Assembly (NCBI RefSeq): GCF_036017035.1
Contig: NZ_JAYXHS010000003.1
Span: forward strand, 124,001-188,000
DNA from: Viridibacterium silvisoli
Lineage (GTDB): Bacteria; Pseudomonadota; Gammaproteobacteria; Burkholderiales; Rhodocyclaceae
DNA length: 64,000 bases
Reading direction: 5' to 3'
Shown here: in pieces, positions 43,734 to 52,847 of the stretch
How positions within the stretch are numbered: the stretch's first letter is position 1
Layout: the number at the start of each line of letters is the position of its first letter
Notes under the pieces: generated by a model
What the model was told of the DNA's origin: nothing
Databases searched by the model: none
Seen by the model: the letters and a program-made list of their open reading frames with translations, nothing else
Position numbers and translations under genes: made by a program

Positions 43734-45908
43734 TCAGGCCTGCTTGATATCCGCCGTCGCGAAGCCGGCGGAAAGCTCCGACACTTCGGGCAGCATGCGA
43801 TAGATCAATGCCAGCTGCCGCACCACGCGGCGCTCGGCAGCACTGGCGCCGGTCGGCACGTCATCCAGTTGCTGGGCGAGATTCGCGTCGAGCGCAAAAG
43901 TCGCGCGTGGCTGCCGCGCAGCCAGGCTCTCCGCCATCCCTTTCAGTGCGTCTGCGATGACGCCAGCCACGTTCTCGATCAGCGTGCCGTGTTGCCACTG
44001 TGCGACCTGTTCGCGATGGGCACCGAGTGCGGAGATGTAGCCCAGCAAGGTGTGGCTGACACACAGGAAGCGGAATGCCAGATCGGGGGCCAACTGGTAC
44101 TTGTCTGGCTCGCCCAGCATGCTGGACAAGGTGCGCGACAACTCGGCATCGGCGTTATGTGCATCGCGTCGGGCAACGCGATAAGGCAAGTCGTCGTGCT
44201 TGCCTTGGCGGTACTGGCCAAGAATCGACGCCAGGTAGCTGCCGGAATTCTGGATGGTGCTCGCCATCGCCTGATGCAGATGACGCCCCTGCCAGTCCGG
44301 CAAGACGCAAGCGACCACCACGCTTGCCAGCAAGGCGCCGATAACCGTGTCGAGCAGGCGCGGCCAGATCAGCGCGTAGCCGCTACCGACCTGGTTGAAA
44401 CAGATCAACACCAGCACCGTGATGCAGGCCGTGGCGAGCAGATAGCGATCCGCACGCAGGGCAAAAAACGCAACGCCCGCCACGACGATGAGCGCCAATT
44501 GCGCCGGCACCTGCGGAAACGTGAGGATGAAGAGCGACGCAGCCAGCAGCCCGAGCACGGTGCCACCAATACGCTGGCCCATGCGCCGCCAGGTCCCGCT
44601 GTAACTCGGTTGGCACACGAACAACGTGGTCAGCATGACCCAGTAGCCCTGCGGCAGTTTGAACAGATGCAGCAAGCCATAGCCCGCCGCCAGTGCCAGC
44701 GACAAGCGCAGGCCGTGCCGGAAGCGACTCGACTCGGGCGTCAGGTTTACGCGGATGCGCCGCCACATCTCGCCCAGCGTTTGGGGACTCCCGTCGCGCA
44801 GGCTGCTGTCTTCCTCTGTCCGCAAACTGTCCGGATTGCCTGCATTGGCCAGCAAGCGCTCTATGGTCGTGATGTTGCGGCACAGATCCGCCAGGGAGTC
44901 GACGAGACGCGACCACTCGGGCGCGGGATGATCCTGCACGTATTGCAAAGCCGCGCTGAGCTCATCGAGCGCCAGCACACCGTCGCGGCCGTAGTCGAAC
45001 GGGATGCCGCGCAGGATCGCGTCGGCCAGCCGCGCACAAGCGGATGCCTGTACGCGCATGAGCCGTTGCGCGCGGAACAGGATGTCGCTGCGCGCGAAAG
45101 CATCGGTCAGCGCGCGATACGGGTAATGCGCCGAGCTGGCGCGCTCATGCACGTCCTGCGCGAGGAAATACCATTTCAGGTGGCGCGTGCCATCAGGTGA
45201 TGGCCGGCTGTCTTGCACCCAGCGGATCAGCACTTCGCGCGCCTTGTTCAGCGCATCGACGAGGCGACCGTTCTGGTCCGCCAGCGCCAGGCGCTGCGCG
45301 TTCTCGTCACGCCCGCTGACCGGCTCCAGCAAGGCCGCCTTGAGCGCCAGATAAGTCGACAGCGCATTGAACACGTGCGCCAGACTCTGCCGCGAAGCGC
45401 GCGTGCGGAACAGCGCCGCCGCCAGCAAGGACAGCAGGCCGTACCAGATGGCACCACTCAGCAGCAGCACCGGTTGCCACCACGTCGCCTCGCCCTCCAC
45501 CGCCGCGTGATCGGCCACCAGCATGGTGTAGACCGCCAGGATCAGCGACCCTAGCGCAATGGTGGCGTAACGCTCGCCCGCCGCGCCCAGCATGACGAAG
45601 GCAAAGGTCGACGTCATCAACCCGATCACGAACAGCCACGGGTAGGGAAACAACAGCTTCACCGAAAACGACGCAACGGCGAAGCAGATGAGCAGCAAGA
45701 ACAGGCTCTTGAGCCGCCCCGAAACACGATCCTCCGTCTCGGCCAGCGCCGACGCGATCACGCCGAGGATCAGGCTGATCACCCAGTGCTGGCGGTCGAA
45801 CCACAAGCTCACGCCGATCACCCCCAACAGGGCCAGGGCAACCTTGATACTGTCTATGGTCTTGTCATGCGCCCAGACGCGACGCAGCAGGCCGGAATTA
45901 CGCAACAT
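43734..45908 (-). CDS. yccS: YccS/YhfK-family (FUSC) inner-membrane protein
   Basis: 724-aa protein with two blocks of about six membrane segments each (about 15-170 and 370-510) and two cytoplasmic helical regions, the arrangement of the YccS/FUSC family related to aromatic-acid exporters. Segments include HDKTIDSIKVALALLGVIG, RHGLRLSLALAAGYGLLH, PQGYWVMLTTLFVCQPSYSGT and GTVLGLLAASLF. The start at 45908 (MLRNSGLLRRVW) gives the family N-terminus; the 35 residues before it are not conserved. The transported substance is unknown. It is convergent with the BLUF gene, 6 bp apart. Confidence 0.88.
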   Translation of the reverse strand: MLRNSGLLRRVWAHDKTIDSIKVALALLGVIGVSLWFDRQHWVISLILGVIASALAETEDRVSGRLKSLFLLLICFAVASFSVKLLFPYPWLFVIGLMTSTFAFVMLGAAGERYATIALGSLILAVYTMLVADHAAVEGEATWWQPVLLLSGAIWYGLLSLLAAALFRTRASRQSLAHVFNALSTYLALKAALLEPVSGRDENAQRLALADQNGRLVDALNKAREVLIRWVQDSRPSPDGTRHLKWYFLAQDVHERASSAHYPYRALTDAFARSDILFRAQRLMRVQASACARLADAILRGIPFDYGRDGVLALDELSAALQYVQDHPAPEWSRLVDSLADLCRNITTIERLLANAGNPDSLRTEEDSSLRDGSPQTLGEMWRRIRVNLTPESSRFRHGLRLSLALAAGYGLLHLFKLPQGYWVMLTTLFVCQPSYSGTWRRMGQRIGGTVLGLLAASLFILTFPQVPAQLALIVVAGVAFFALRADRYLLATACITVLVLICFNQVGSGYALIWPRLLDTVIGALLASVVVACVLPDWQGRHLHQAMASTIQNSGSYLASILGQYRQGKHDDLPYRVARRDAHNADAELSRTLSSMLGEPDKYQLAPDLAFRFLCVSHTLLGYISALGAHREQVAQWQHGTLIENVAGVIADALKGMAESLAARQPRATFALDANLAQQLDDVPTGASAAERRVVRQLALIYRMLPEVSELSAGFATADIKQA

Positions 45909-46108
45909 CGGAAATACGGGCTCCAGACGAGGGAAACAATGGGTGCGACTCAGCGACAGCCCGGCTGCATTATCCCCCGGCCGGCAAGCTGGCCGTTGCG
46001 GCATGCCAAACAATGAACATCCCGTGGGACAAGCACCGGCTGCACGCCCCGGCGCACCCCTCTGCCCCGAAGCTGCTCATGACACAGAGACGTTCAACGA
46101 AGAGGTTA

Positions 46109-46152
46109 TTTTACCCGGATATTATTGACTTTTATTTTAACCCGGGTAAAAC
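46109..46152 (+). promoter_or_regulatory. Promoter with paired TTTTACCCGG operators upstream of the DUF2239 gene
   Basis: Site 1 TTTTACCCGGATATTA (46109-46124) and site 2 TTTTAACCCGGGTAAAA (46135-46151) share a CCCGG-centred palindrome. A -35 TTGACT (46125-46130) and -10 TAAAAC (46147-46152) are separated by 16 bp, with site 2 between them. The arrangement suggests tight control by an unidentified dimeric regulator. The local A+T content contrasts with the neighbours. Confidence 0.6.
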
Positions 46153-46182
46153 TAGAGGCCTTACTTGAACGAGTACGCCAGC

Positions 46183-46809
46183 ATGAACACCTCTGAAACG
46201 CTCCCCGAGCTCAACTGGATCGCCTTCGCCGATTCGAAACGTATCTCTTTTGGCGCACCCACCGACGTCGCCACCCAAGCGAAGTCGTTCGTCGATGCAC
46301 AACCGCAAACCACCGTCTTCATGTTCGACGCTGTGAGCAGTCAGCGTATCGACATCGATCTTTGCGCGCCGCTGCCTCTCGTGCTGCGCGGCGTGCCAAA
46401 ACCGGTTGCGCCTGTGCAACCGGAAGACGCACCGCAAGCCGATGCCCCGCGCACGGCGGGCCGCCCCAAGCTTGGCGTGACGGCGCGCGAGGTCACCTTG
46501 ATGCCGCGCCACTGGGAGTGGCTCGCCTCGCAACCGGGCGGAGCCTCGGTGTCTTTGCGCAAACTGATCGAACACGCCATGCGTGCTGGCAAGGAGACGG
46601 ATCGTATCCGCCTCGCCCGCGAATCGGCCTATCGCTTCATCAGCGCCATGGCGGGCGATGCAGCGGGCTTTGAAGAAGCGTCACGCGCCCTGTTCGCGGG
46701 CAACGAGGTAGTCTTTCGCGAGTGCATCGCGAACTGGCCTGCCGATGTGCGCGAGCACGCGCTGGCACTGATGCAGGCAGCCTCGCCTGCCGACACCCCG
46801 GCTGGCTGA
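46183..46809 (+). CDS. DUF2239 family protein
   Basis: 208-aa protein of the DUF2239 family. It starts with a short beta-rich part (WIAFADSKRISFG, VFMFDAVSSQRIDIDL), followed by the conserved GRPKLGVTAREVTLMPRHWEWLASQPGGASVSLRKLIEHA and a helical C-terminus. The function is unknown; the middle segment resembles a ribbon-helix-helix or DNA-contacting element, which is only a suggestion. The ATG at 46183 fits the predicted transcript start near 46159. An upstream TTG at 46165 has a better AGAGG spacing, but that sequence would lie at the very 5' end of the message. It is convergent with the LysR gene, stop to stop. Confidence 0.82.
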   Translation: MNTSETLPELNWIAFADSKRISFGAPTDVATQAKSFVDAQPQTTVFMFDAVSSQRIDIDLCAPLPLVLRGVPKPVAPVQPEDAPQADAPRTAGRPKLGVTAREVTLMPRHWEWLASQPGGASVSLRKLIEHAMRAGKETDRIRLARESAYRFISAMAGDAAGFEEASRALFAGNEVVFRECIANWPADVREHALALMQAASPADTPAG

Positions 46810-47727
46810 TCACGCAGTGCCGGCCGCTGCGCGCTTCGGGTCTGCAGCAGCAATCACGAAGTCGATGAAGCGGCGCACGCGCAGCGGGATCTGGGTGCGC
46901 TGCGCGTAGTACATGTAGAGGCCCGGGCGCGCGCTCGCAAGCTCGGGCAGCAATCGCACGAGCCGACCGGCCGCCAGGTCAGCGGCAATCGTGAAGTCCA
47001 GCAACTGACCGATGCCCACACCGCTCAGCACCGCGGCATGTTCGGTCGCAACGTCGTCGCAACTGAAAACGCTGGTCACGTTCTGGAACACCAGCTCGCC
47101 ATCGACCATCAGCTCCCATGGCATCGTGCGGCCTGTCTTCGGATGACGAAAACCGGTGCAGCGATGCTGGCGCAGCAGCGCCTCCAGCGAATCCGGTGTG
47201 CCATGCCGTGCAAGGTAGGCCGGCGCGGCGCAGATACTCATCGGCACATTACCGAGATGGCGCGCCACCACGTTGCGCTCCGGTGCATTGCCGCTGCGAA
47301 ACCCCACGTCGATGCGTGACTCGATCAGATCAGTGAATTGGTCTTCCAGCACCAGGTCGAAATGCGTCTGCGGATACTCCGCCTGGAACTCCGCAATCAG
47401 CGGTACCAGCACGTGCGTCGCCACGGAGGGTGGCGCAGTGATGCGCACCAGCCCCGCCTCGGCCTGACGACTTTGCTGCACCTGGCCCAGCGCATCGTCG
47501 AGCAGGCGCAGGCCCGGATCGGCCAGCTCGAACAGCCGCGCGCCTTCATCGGTGAGGCTGAGCTTGCGCGTGGTCCGATGCAGCAGACGCACACCCAGCT
47601 CCGCTTCCAGTTGCTTGACCGCCTTGCTCATGGCTTGCGGCGTGATGCCGGCATCGCTCGCGGCGCGGCTGAAACTGCCTGCGCGTGCCACGGCGAGGAA
47701 CAAGGCCAGCGCTCTCGATTTATCCAT
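46810..47727 (-). CDS. LysR-family transcriptional regulator
   Basis: 305-aa regulator. The N-terminal winged helix-turn-helix contains ALALFLAVARAGSFSRAASD and KQLEAELGVRLLHRTTRKL. The substrate-binding domain (about 90-295) shows GLVRITAPPSVATHVLVPLI and IDVGFRSGNAPERNVVARHL. It is divergent from the short-chain dehydrogenase gene over 179 bp, the usual arrangement for a LysR activator and its target. The shared region (47728-47906) contains a small palindrome CTCA-ACCA-TGAG near 47766 but no unambiguous T-N11-A site that I would defend. Confidence 0.93.
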   Translation of the reverse strand: MDKSRALALFLAVARAGSFSRAASDAGITPQAMSKAVKQLEAELGVRLLHRTTRKLSLTDEGARLFELADPGLRLLDDALGQVQQSRQAEAGLVRITAPPSVATHVLVPLIAEFQAEYPQTHFDLVLEDQFTDLIESRIDVGFRSGNAPERNVVARHLGNVPMSICAAPAYLARHGTPDSLEALLRQHRCTGFRHPKTGRTMPWELMVDGELVFQNVTSVFSCDDVATEHAAVLSGVGIGQLLDFTIAADLAAGRLVRLLPELASARPGLYMYYAQRTQIPLRVRRFIDFVIAAADPKRAAAGTA

Positions 47728-47906
47728 CTCATGCCCTTCAGTGAAAGCGAAGTATCGAGCCTATTCTCAACCATGAGTTGCTAATGATTCAATCCTGGTG
47801 CGTCTAGTTTGAAAGTCGGGCGTACCCCAGGATTCGTTCCGCCAGCTTCGCAGCCAGCGATCACATCGAAACGCGTGCGGAGTCATCGAACGAAAGGGGA
47901 ATCACC

Positions 47907-48779
47907 ATGACGCAAATTTCGACAGCATCTTCCGCCAACAAGGTCTGGTTCATCACCGGTGCTTCGCGCGGTTTCGGCGCCCTCATCGCACGCGACGCGC
48001 TCCGGCGCGGCGACAGCGTGGTCGCCACGGCACGCAATCCGCAAACCGTCATCGATCAACTCGGCGAGCATCCGCAACTGCTGGCGCTCAAGCTGGACGT
48101 GACCAACGAAGCACAGGCCACCGACGCAGCTGGCGAAGCCATAAAACGTTTCGGCCGCATCGACGTGCTGGTTAACAACGCTGGCTATGGCCTGATCGGT
48201 GCCGTCGAAGAAGCCTCCGCCGAAGAAGTGCGCGCCCTGTATGACACCAACGTGTTCGGCCTGCTGCATGTCACACGCGCCGTGCTGCCTGCCATGCGTG
48301 CCGCGCGCAGTGGCCATGTCATCAATATCTCTTCCGTCGGCGGCTTCTCGTCCTACTCGGCCTGGGGTGTGTATTGCTCGACCAAGTTTGCGGTGGAGGG
48401 ATTGAGCGAAGCGCTGTATCACGAGCTCGCGCCGCTGGGCGTCAAGGTCACGGTGGTCGAGCCCGGCTTCTTCCGCACCGACTTCCTCGATGATTCATCG
48501 CTCAAATCGACCGGCGTGCGCATCGGTGAGTACGTGGAGACGGTCGGTGCCATGCGCAGCCTGATGGCAGATGCCAATCACAAACAACCCGGCGATCCAC
48601 TCAAGCTCTCGCAGGCCATCCTGCAACTGGCCGACACGGCGACGCCACCGCAACGCCTGCAGCTGGGCAGCGACACGGTTGCCAGGCTGCAGGAGAAACA
48701 TCGCTTCGTTGAAGCGGAACTGGCGCAGTGGCTGAGCGTGGCGACTTCGACGGACCACGACGTATTGCAGGCAGCCTGA
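47907..48779 (+). CDS. Short-chain dehydrogenase/reductase (classical SDR)
   Basis: 290-aa NAD(P)-dependent oxidoreductase. It shows the nucleotide-binding TGASRGFG, LDVTNEAQ, the structural NNAGYG, catalytic Ser in NISSVGGF, YCSTK (Tyr and Lys) and the PGFFRTDF segment. The RNP residues after the second strand suggest NADPH preference (inference). The substrate is unknown. AAAGGGG lies upstream of the ATG. It is probably controlled by the divergent LysR regulator. Confidence 0.92.
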   Translation: MTQISTASSANKVWFITGASRGFGALIARDALRRGDSVVATARNPQTVIDQLGEHPQLLALKLDVTNEAQATDAAGEAIKRFGRIDVLVNNAGYGLIGAVEEASAEEVRALYDTNVFGLLHVTRAVLPAMRAARSGHVINISSVGGFSSYSAWGVYCSTKFAVEGLSEALYHELAPLGVKVTVVEPGFFRTDFLDDSSLKSTGVRIGEYVETVGAMRSLMADANHKQPGDPLKLSQAILQLADTATPPQRLQLGSDTVARLQEKHRFVEAELAQWLSVATSTDHDVLQAA

Positions 48780-48792
48780 GAACTGGTACGCA

Positions 48793-48820
48793 CCCGCACT
48801 GGCGCAAGCCGGTGCGGGTT
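48793..48820. terminator. Bidirectional hairpin between convergent genes
   Basis: ACCCGCAC-TGGC-GCAA-GCCG-GTGCGGGT gives an 8-bp stem plus a 4-bp imperfect extension, between the SDR stop and the GlxA-type regulator stop. There is no long T-tract on either strand, so terminator function is likely but not certain. Confidence 0.55.
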
Positions 48821-49811
48821 ACCTGACCCTCCTGATCAACCCGCTGTCTGGCGCGCGGCTGCTACGCCGCAGCGATTGCGGCGGCTGGCCGAACACGCGT
48901 ACGAATGCCCGGCGCATGCGCTCCGGGTCGCTGAAGCCGACATCGCGCGCAATCGCTTCAATCGGTTCGACGCCTTCCTCGATACGCGGCCTTGCCGCTT
49001 CCGCACGCAGGCGTTCGACCGCCTTGGCGGGCGTGGCGCCCGTCTCGACGAGGAACGAGCGGCTGAACTGGCGCGGGCTCAGGCACGCCACCTCGGCCAG
49101 TCGCTCCACCGACAGGTTCTCACGCAGGTTTTCGCGGGCGTGACGCAAGGCGAGCTGGATGCGGTCCGACGCCGGCTCCATCTCCAGCAGGGTCGAGAAC
49201 TGCGACTGCCCGCCGGGCCGGCGGTGATACACCACCATGTCGCGCGCCGTCGTGCGTGCCGCTTCTCCACCGTAGTCTTCCTCGATCATCGCCAGCGCGA
49301 GATCGATGCCCGTCGTCACGCCCGCCGAAGTCCATATCTGGCCGTCATGCACGAAAATGCGGTCGCTATCGACGCGTGCACGCGGATGCTCGCGCTGCAA
49401 TTGCGGGCCGACGCGCCAGTGCGTCGTCGCGCGACGGCCATCGAGCAGCCCTGCATTGGCCAGCATCAACGCGCCATTGCACACGCTCGCCACACGCCGC
49501 GCGAACTGCGGAGCCGCGGCAATGAAGGCGCGTAGCACCGCCGAGTTACGCGCCTCCCAAGCACCCGTACCGCCCGACACGATCAACGTGTCGATATGCG
49601 TCGGGATGTCGGGCGGAATGCTGCCGCAGGAAATCGGTACGCCGCACGAACTCATCACTAGACCGCCCTGCTCCGCGAACACCTCCCAGGTGTAGGCCGG
49701 CGCTTCCGGCGTGCTGGTGCGCAGGGTCGCGACCTGGAATGCGGCGAGCGGCCCGGAAAGGTCGAGCAGCTGGAAGCCGGGGAAGACGAGAAAGGCGATG
49801 TGGCGGGCCAT
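48819..49811 (-). CDS. GlxA-type AraC-family regulator with DJ-1/PfpI domain
   Basis: 330-aa protein. The N-terminal DJ-1/PfpI-like domain (about 1-185) shows IAFLVFPGFQLLDLSGPLAAF, the nucleophile-elbow position in ASVCNGALMLANAGLLDGRRATTHW, and DGQIWTSAGVTTGIDLAL. The C-terminal AraC helix-turn-helix pair (about 225-325) has LAEVACLSPRQFSRSFLVETG and IARDVGFSDPERMRRAFVRVFG. The effector is probably a small nitrogenous or aldehyde metabolite sensed by the first domain (family inference). It is divergent from the GAPDH gene. Confidence 0.92.
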   Translation of the reverse strand: MARHIAFLVFPGFQLLDLSGPLAAFQVATLRTSTPEAPAYTWEVFAEQGGLVMSSCGVPISCGSIPPDIPTHIDTLIVSGGTGAWEARNSAVLRAFIAAAPQFARRVASVCNGALMLANAGLLDGRRATTHWRVGPQLQREHPRARVDSDRIFVHDGQIWTSAGVTTGIDLALAMIEEDYGGEAARTTARDMVVYHRRPGGQSQFSTLLEMEPASDRIQLALRHARENLRENLSVERLAEVACLSPRQFSRSFLVETGATPAKAVERLRAEAARPRIEEGVEPIEAIARDVGFSDPERMRRAFVRVFGQPPQSLRRSSRAPDSGLIRRVR

Positions 49812-49914
49812 GAGCGCGTGTGTCTGTATTTGAGGGAAATAAGTCGTTTACGCCACAAGCGTCGCGCGAGACACTGGCGCTGTCAAGTTCGCAAAACCCG
49901 AGAAGGAAAAGATC

Positions 49915-50925
49915 ATGACTTACCGTGTCGCCATCAACGGCTTCGGCCGCATCGGTCGCAACGCACTGCGCGCTTTTTATGAAAGCGCAACCCGCAAGAA
50001 CTTCCAGATCGTTGCCATCAACGATCTCGGCTCGCCAGAAATCAACGCTCACCTGCTGCGCCACGACACCGTGCATGGCCGCTTCAACCGTGAAGTGCGC
50101 ATCGACGGCAATGACCTCATCGTGGCAGGTGACCGCATCAGCGTGCTCGCCGAACGCGACCCGGCGAAGCTGCCGTGGGACCAGCTCAAGATCGATCTCG
50201 TGCTCGAATGCACGGGCCGCTTCGCCACGCGCGACAAGGCCAGCGCGCACCTGCAGGCCGGCGCACGCCGCGTCATCATTTCCGCGCCCGGCGGCAAGGA
50301 AGTGGATGCCACCATCGTGCTTGGCGTGAATGACGAGTTGCTGAAGGCCGACGACACGATCATCGCCATCGGCTCGTGCACCACCAACTGCCTTGCCACG
50401 CTGGTGAAGCCCCTGCATGACGAGATCGGCCTCGTCACCGGCCTGATGACCACCATCCACTCCTTCACCAACGACCAGGTGCTCACCGACGTCTATCACG
50501 AAGACCCGCGCCGGGCGCGCTCGGCCGTGGCATCGATGATCCCGACGAAGACCGGTGCAGCCTCGGCCATCGGTCTCGTCATGCCGGAGCTTGCGGGCCG
50601 CCTCGACGGCTTCTCGATCCGCGTGCCGACCATGGACGTGTGCATGCTCGATCTCAGCTTCGTCGCTGCGCGCCCCACGTCGGTGGAAGAGATCAACCGC
50701 ATCATGCTCACATCCAGCCAGCACGGGCGCCTCAAAGGCATCGTGCAGTACAACGAGGAACCGCTGGTGTCGGCCGACTTCGTGCACAACCCGGCCTCGG
50801 GCATTTTCGACGCCACGCTCACCAAGGTGCTCGGCGACACGCACGTGAAGGTTTACGCCTGGTACGACAATGAGTGGGGCTTCGCGAACCGTCTGCTGGA
50901 TGTTGCCGGTCTCTTTGCTGGTTGA
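49915..50925 (+). CDS. gap: Glyceraldehyde-3-phosphate dehydrogenase
   Basis: 336-aa NAD-dependent dehydrogenase. It shows the Rossmann start VAINGFGRIGRNALRA, catalytic Cys in GSCTTNCLATL, the His in TTIHSFTNDQ, the phosphate-site RRARSAVASMIPTKTGAA and a C-terminal WYDNEWGFANRLLDVAG. This pattern is GAPDH and not the erythrose-4-phosphate paralogue. AAGGA precedes the ATG by about 10 nt. No other glycolytic or Calvin-cycle genes are adjacent, so it is possibly a second copy. A GC-rich imperfect hairpin follows the stop (about 50935-50965). Confidence 0.93.
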   Translation: MTYRVAINGFGRIGRNALRAFYESATRKNFQIVAINDLGSPEINAHLLRHDTVHGRFNREVRIDGNDLIVAGDRISVLAERDPAKLPWDQLKIDLVLECTGRFATRDKASAHLQAGARRVIISAPGGKEVDATIVLGVNDELLKADDTIIAIGSCTTNCLATLVKPLHDEIGLVTGLMTTIHSFTNDQVLTDVYHEDPRRARSAVASMIPTKTGAASAIGLVMPELAGRLDGFSIRVPTMDVCMLDLSFVAARPTSVEEINRIMLTSSQHGRLKGIVQYNEEPLVSADFVHNPASGIFDATLTKVLGDTHVKVYAWYDNEWGFANRLLDVAGLFAG

Positions 50926-51010
50926 GATGTTTCAGGGCCGGCGGGCGTGCAACGCCGGGCCGCAGCCGCGTTAGACTTCGGACACTGGTCTGAAAACGTG
51001 GAGACGGTTC

Positions 51011-51451
51011 ATGCACATCCGCCTTGCCCTGATCGATGAAGCCGCGCGCGTCATCGAGCTTTATCGCGAATACGACCGCCCGCCCGACATCCCGCCCTCA
51101 CCCGAGCGGGCACGCGAGATCTTCAACGCCATCAATGCCTTCGGCCATGTCGCGGTGGCCGAAGACGAGGGCGTGATCGTAGGCTCCTACTCGATGTACA
51201 TCTGCCCCAATCTGTCACGTGGCGGCCGCCCGTTCGGCGTGATCGAGAACGTCATCGTCGCGGCAGCATCGCGCCACCAGGGCATTGGCAAAGCGCTCAT
51301 GAAACACGCGCAGGAAGCGGCTGTCGCGGCCGATTGCTACAAGCTGATGCTCAGTACCGGCTGCATGCGTCAGGAGAACCACCTGTTCTACATGTCCTGC
51401 GGCTTCATCGGCGACAAGCTGGGTTTCCAGATCCGCTACGACGGAACCTGA
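51011..51451 (+). CDS. GNAT-family N-acetyltransferase
   Basis: 146-aa GNAT fold: IRLALIDEAARVIELYREYD at the start, the acceptor-side strand VAVAEDEGVIVGSYSMYICP, the acetyl-CoA pyrophosphate loop RHQGIGKALM preceded by ENVIVAAAS, and the C-terminal NHLFYMSCGF. The substrate is unknown. It converges on the ClC gene; the two stops abut. Confidence 0.88.
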   Translation: MHIRLALIDEAARVIELYREYDRPPDIPPSPERAREIFNAINAFGHVAVAEDEGVIVGSYSMYICPNLSRGGRPFGVIENVIVAAASRHQGIGKALMKHAQEAAVAADCYKLMLSTGCMRQENHLFYMSCGFIGDKLGFQIRYDGT

Positions 51452-52699
51452 TTACTCGGTCCCCGACGGCGCGGGCTGATGCTTGCCGGCGCTGGTCCGC
51501 TGCGCGCGATAGATACCGTTGTGGCCCGAGAAGAGATAGCTCACCACGCAGGCAATGGCGGCGTAGAGGCCCGCCTCGGCACCAAACAGCTCCATCGCCA
51601 TCAGTGTCGATGCGATCGGCGTATTCGCCGCACCTGCAAAAACGGCAACAAAACCCACGCCTGCCAGCAGCGAGAACGGCATGTGCAGCAGTGGCGCGAG
51701 GGCATTGCCCAGAGTCGCCCCGATGTAGAACAGGGGCGTGACCTCTCCACCCTTGAAGCCGCTGCCCAGCGACGCCACGGTAAACGCCATCTTCGCGGCA
51801 AAATCGTACGGCGCCAGCGGTTGCTGGAATGCCTCGACAATGACCGGAATGCCGAGGCCGATGTAGCGATCCGCCACCAGCCACCACGCAGCCGCCGCGA
51901 CCACGCAACCGCCCAGCAAGGGCCGCAGCGGCGCGTAGATGATGCGCCGTTTCATCCAGCCACCAAGGGCATGCGTTGCCGCCGCAAAGCCCCTGCCGGT
52001 CAGGCCGAACACTGCGCCGGCGATCACCATCCCTGCGATACCCCACACGCTCAGCGCCGGCACCGAGGCAATGACGTAGTGGGTGTGATGCACGCCCCAC
52101 CACAGACCGATCTGGTCGGCCGCGATGGCGGCGATCAGGCAAGGCATGATCGCGTCATAGCGCAGCCGGCCGATGGCCAGCACCTCGAGCCCGAAGATGG
52201 CACCGGCCAGCGGTGTACCGAACACCGAGGCGAAACCGGCACTGATGCCTGCCATGAGAATGATGCGGCGGTCTTCGTGCTTGAGTTTCAGCACGTGTGT
52301 GAGTTGATCGGCCAGCGCCCCACCCATCTGCACGGCCGTGCCCTCGCGCCCCACCGAAGCGCCGAACAGGTGCGACACGATGGTGCCGCCCAGCACCAGC
52401 GGCACCATGCGCAGGGGCACGACTTTCTTCGGGTCGTGTATCTCGTCGATCAGCAGATTGTTACCCGCCTCCACCTCGCGGCCGAAGCGCAGATACAGCC
52501 AGCCCACGGCAAAGCCGGCCAGCGGCAACAGCAGGATGAGCCAGCGATGCGCTCCGCGCGTCGCCGTCGCCCACTCCAGCGAGAACAGGAAAAAAGCCGA
52601 CGCCGAGCCGGCGAGCGCCGCGACGGCCAGTGCCAGCAGCACCCACTTGCCCATGTAGAACACGAGGCCGGACAGTTCAGAACGCAGGGAAGTTTTCAC
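51452..52699 (-). CDS. ClC-family transporter, fluoride-type (EriC-F/CLC-F) candidate
   Basis: 415-aa ClC protein with about 10 membrane segments. It differs from the classical exchanger at 39435: the GSGIP signature is replaced by GNNLLIDE (about 79-86), the gating segment is GREGTAVQMGG with E119, and GFKGGEVTPLFYIGATLG is found in place of GGIFAP. These features, and the LAGSASAFFLFSLEW start, resemble the fluoride/proton antiporter subclass as I remember it. No fluoride riboswitch is visible in the 148-bp upstream region. Chloride transport remains possible. Confidence 0.75.
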   Translation of the reverse strand: MKTSLRSELSGLVFYMGKWVLLALAVAALAGSASAFFLFSLEWATATRGAHRWLILLLPLAGFAVGWLYLRFGREVEAGNNLLIDEIHDPKKVVPLRMVPLVLGGTIVSHLFGASVGREGTAVQMGGALADQLTHVLKLKHEDRRIILMAGISAGFASVFGTPLAGAIFGLEVLAIGRLRYDAIMPCLIAAIAADQIGLWWGVHHTHYVIASVPALSVWGIAGMVIAGAVFGLTGRGFAAATHALGGWMKRRIIYAPLRPLLGGCVVAAAAWWLVADRYIGLGIPVIVEAFQQPLAPYDFAAKMAFTVASLGSGFKGGEVTPLFYIGATLGNALAPLLHMPFSLLAGVGFVAVFAGAANTPIASTLMAMELFGAEAGLYAAIACVVSYLFSGHNGIYRAQRTSAGKHQPAPSGTE

Positions 52700-52847
52700 G
52701 TATGTCCGGGTGCGATTGCGGAAAAAATTCCATCTCCTGCAACGATTGTAACAACCGCTTTCGCAAAAAAGAGCCAGAACAGGGCGCCACGGCGGCCACG
52801 ATCAGCCAGAATAGCCGCCTCGCAAAACGTTTCTACAGGTCCTACCC

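Noticed and set aside
52700..52847. Fluoride (crcB) riboswitch upstream of the second ClC
   Set aside because: The expected conserved crcB aptamer blocks were not found on the minus strand.
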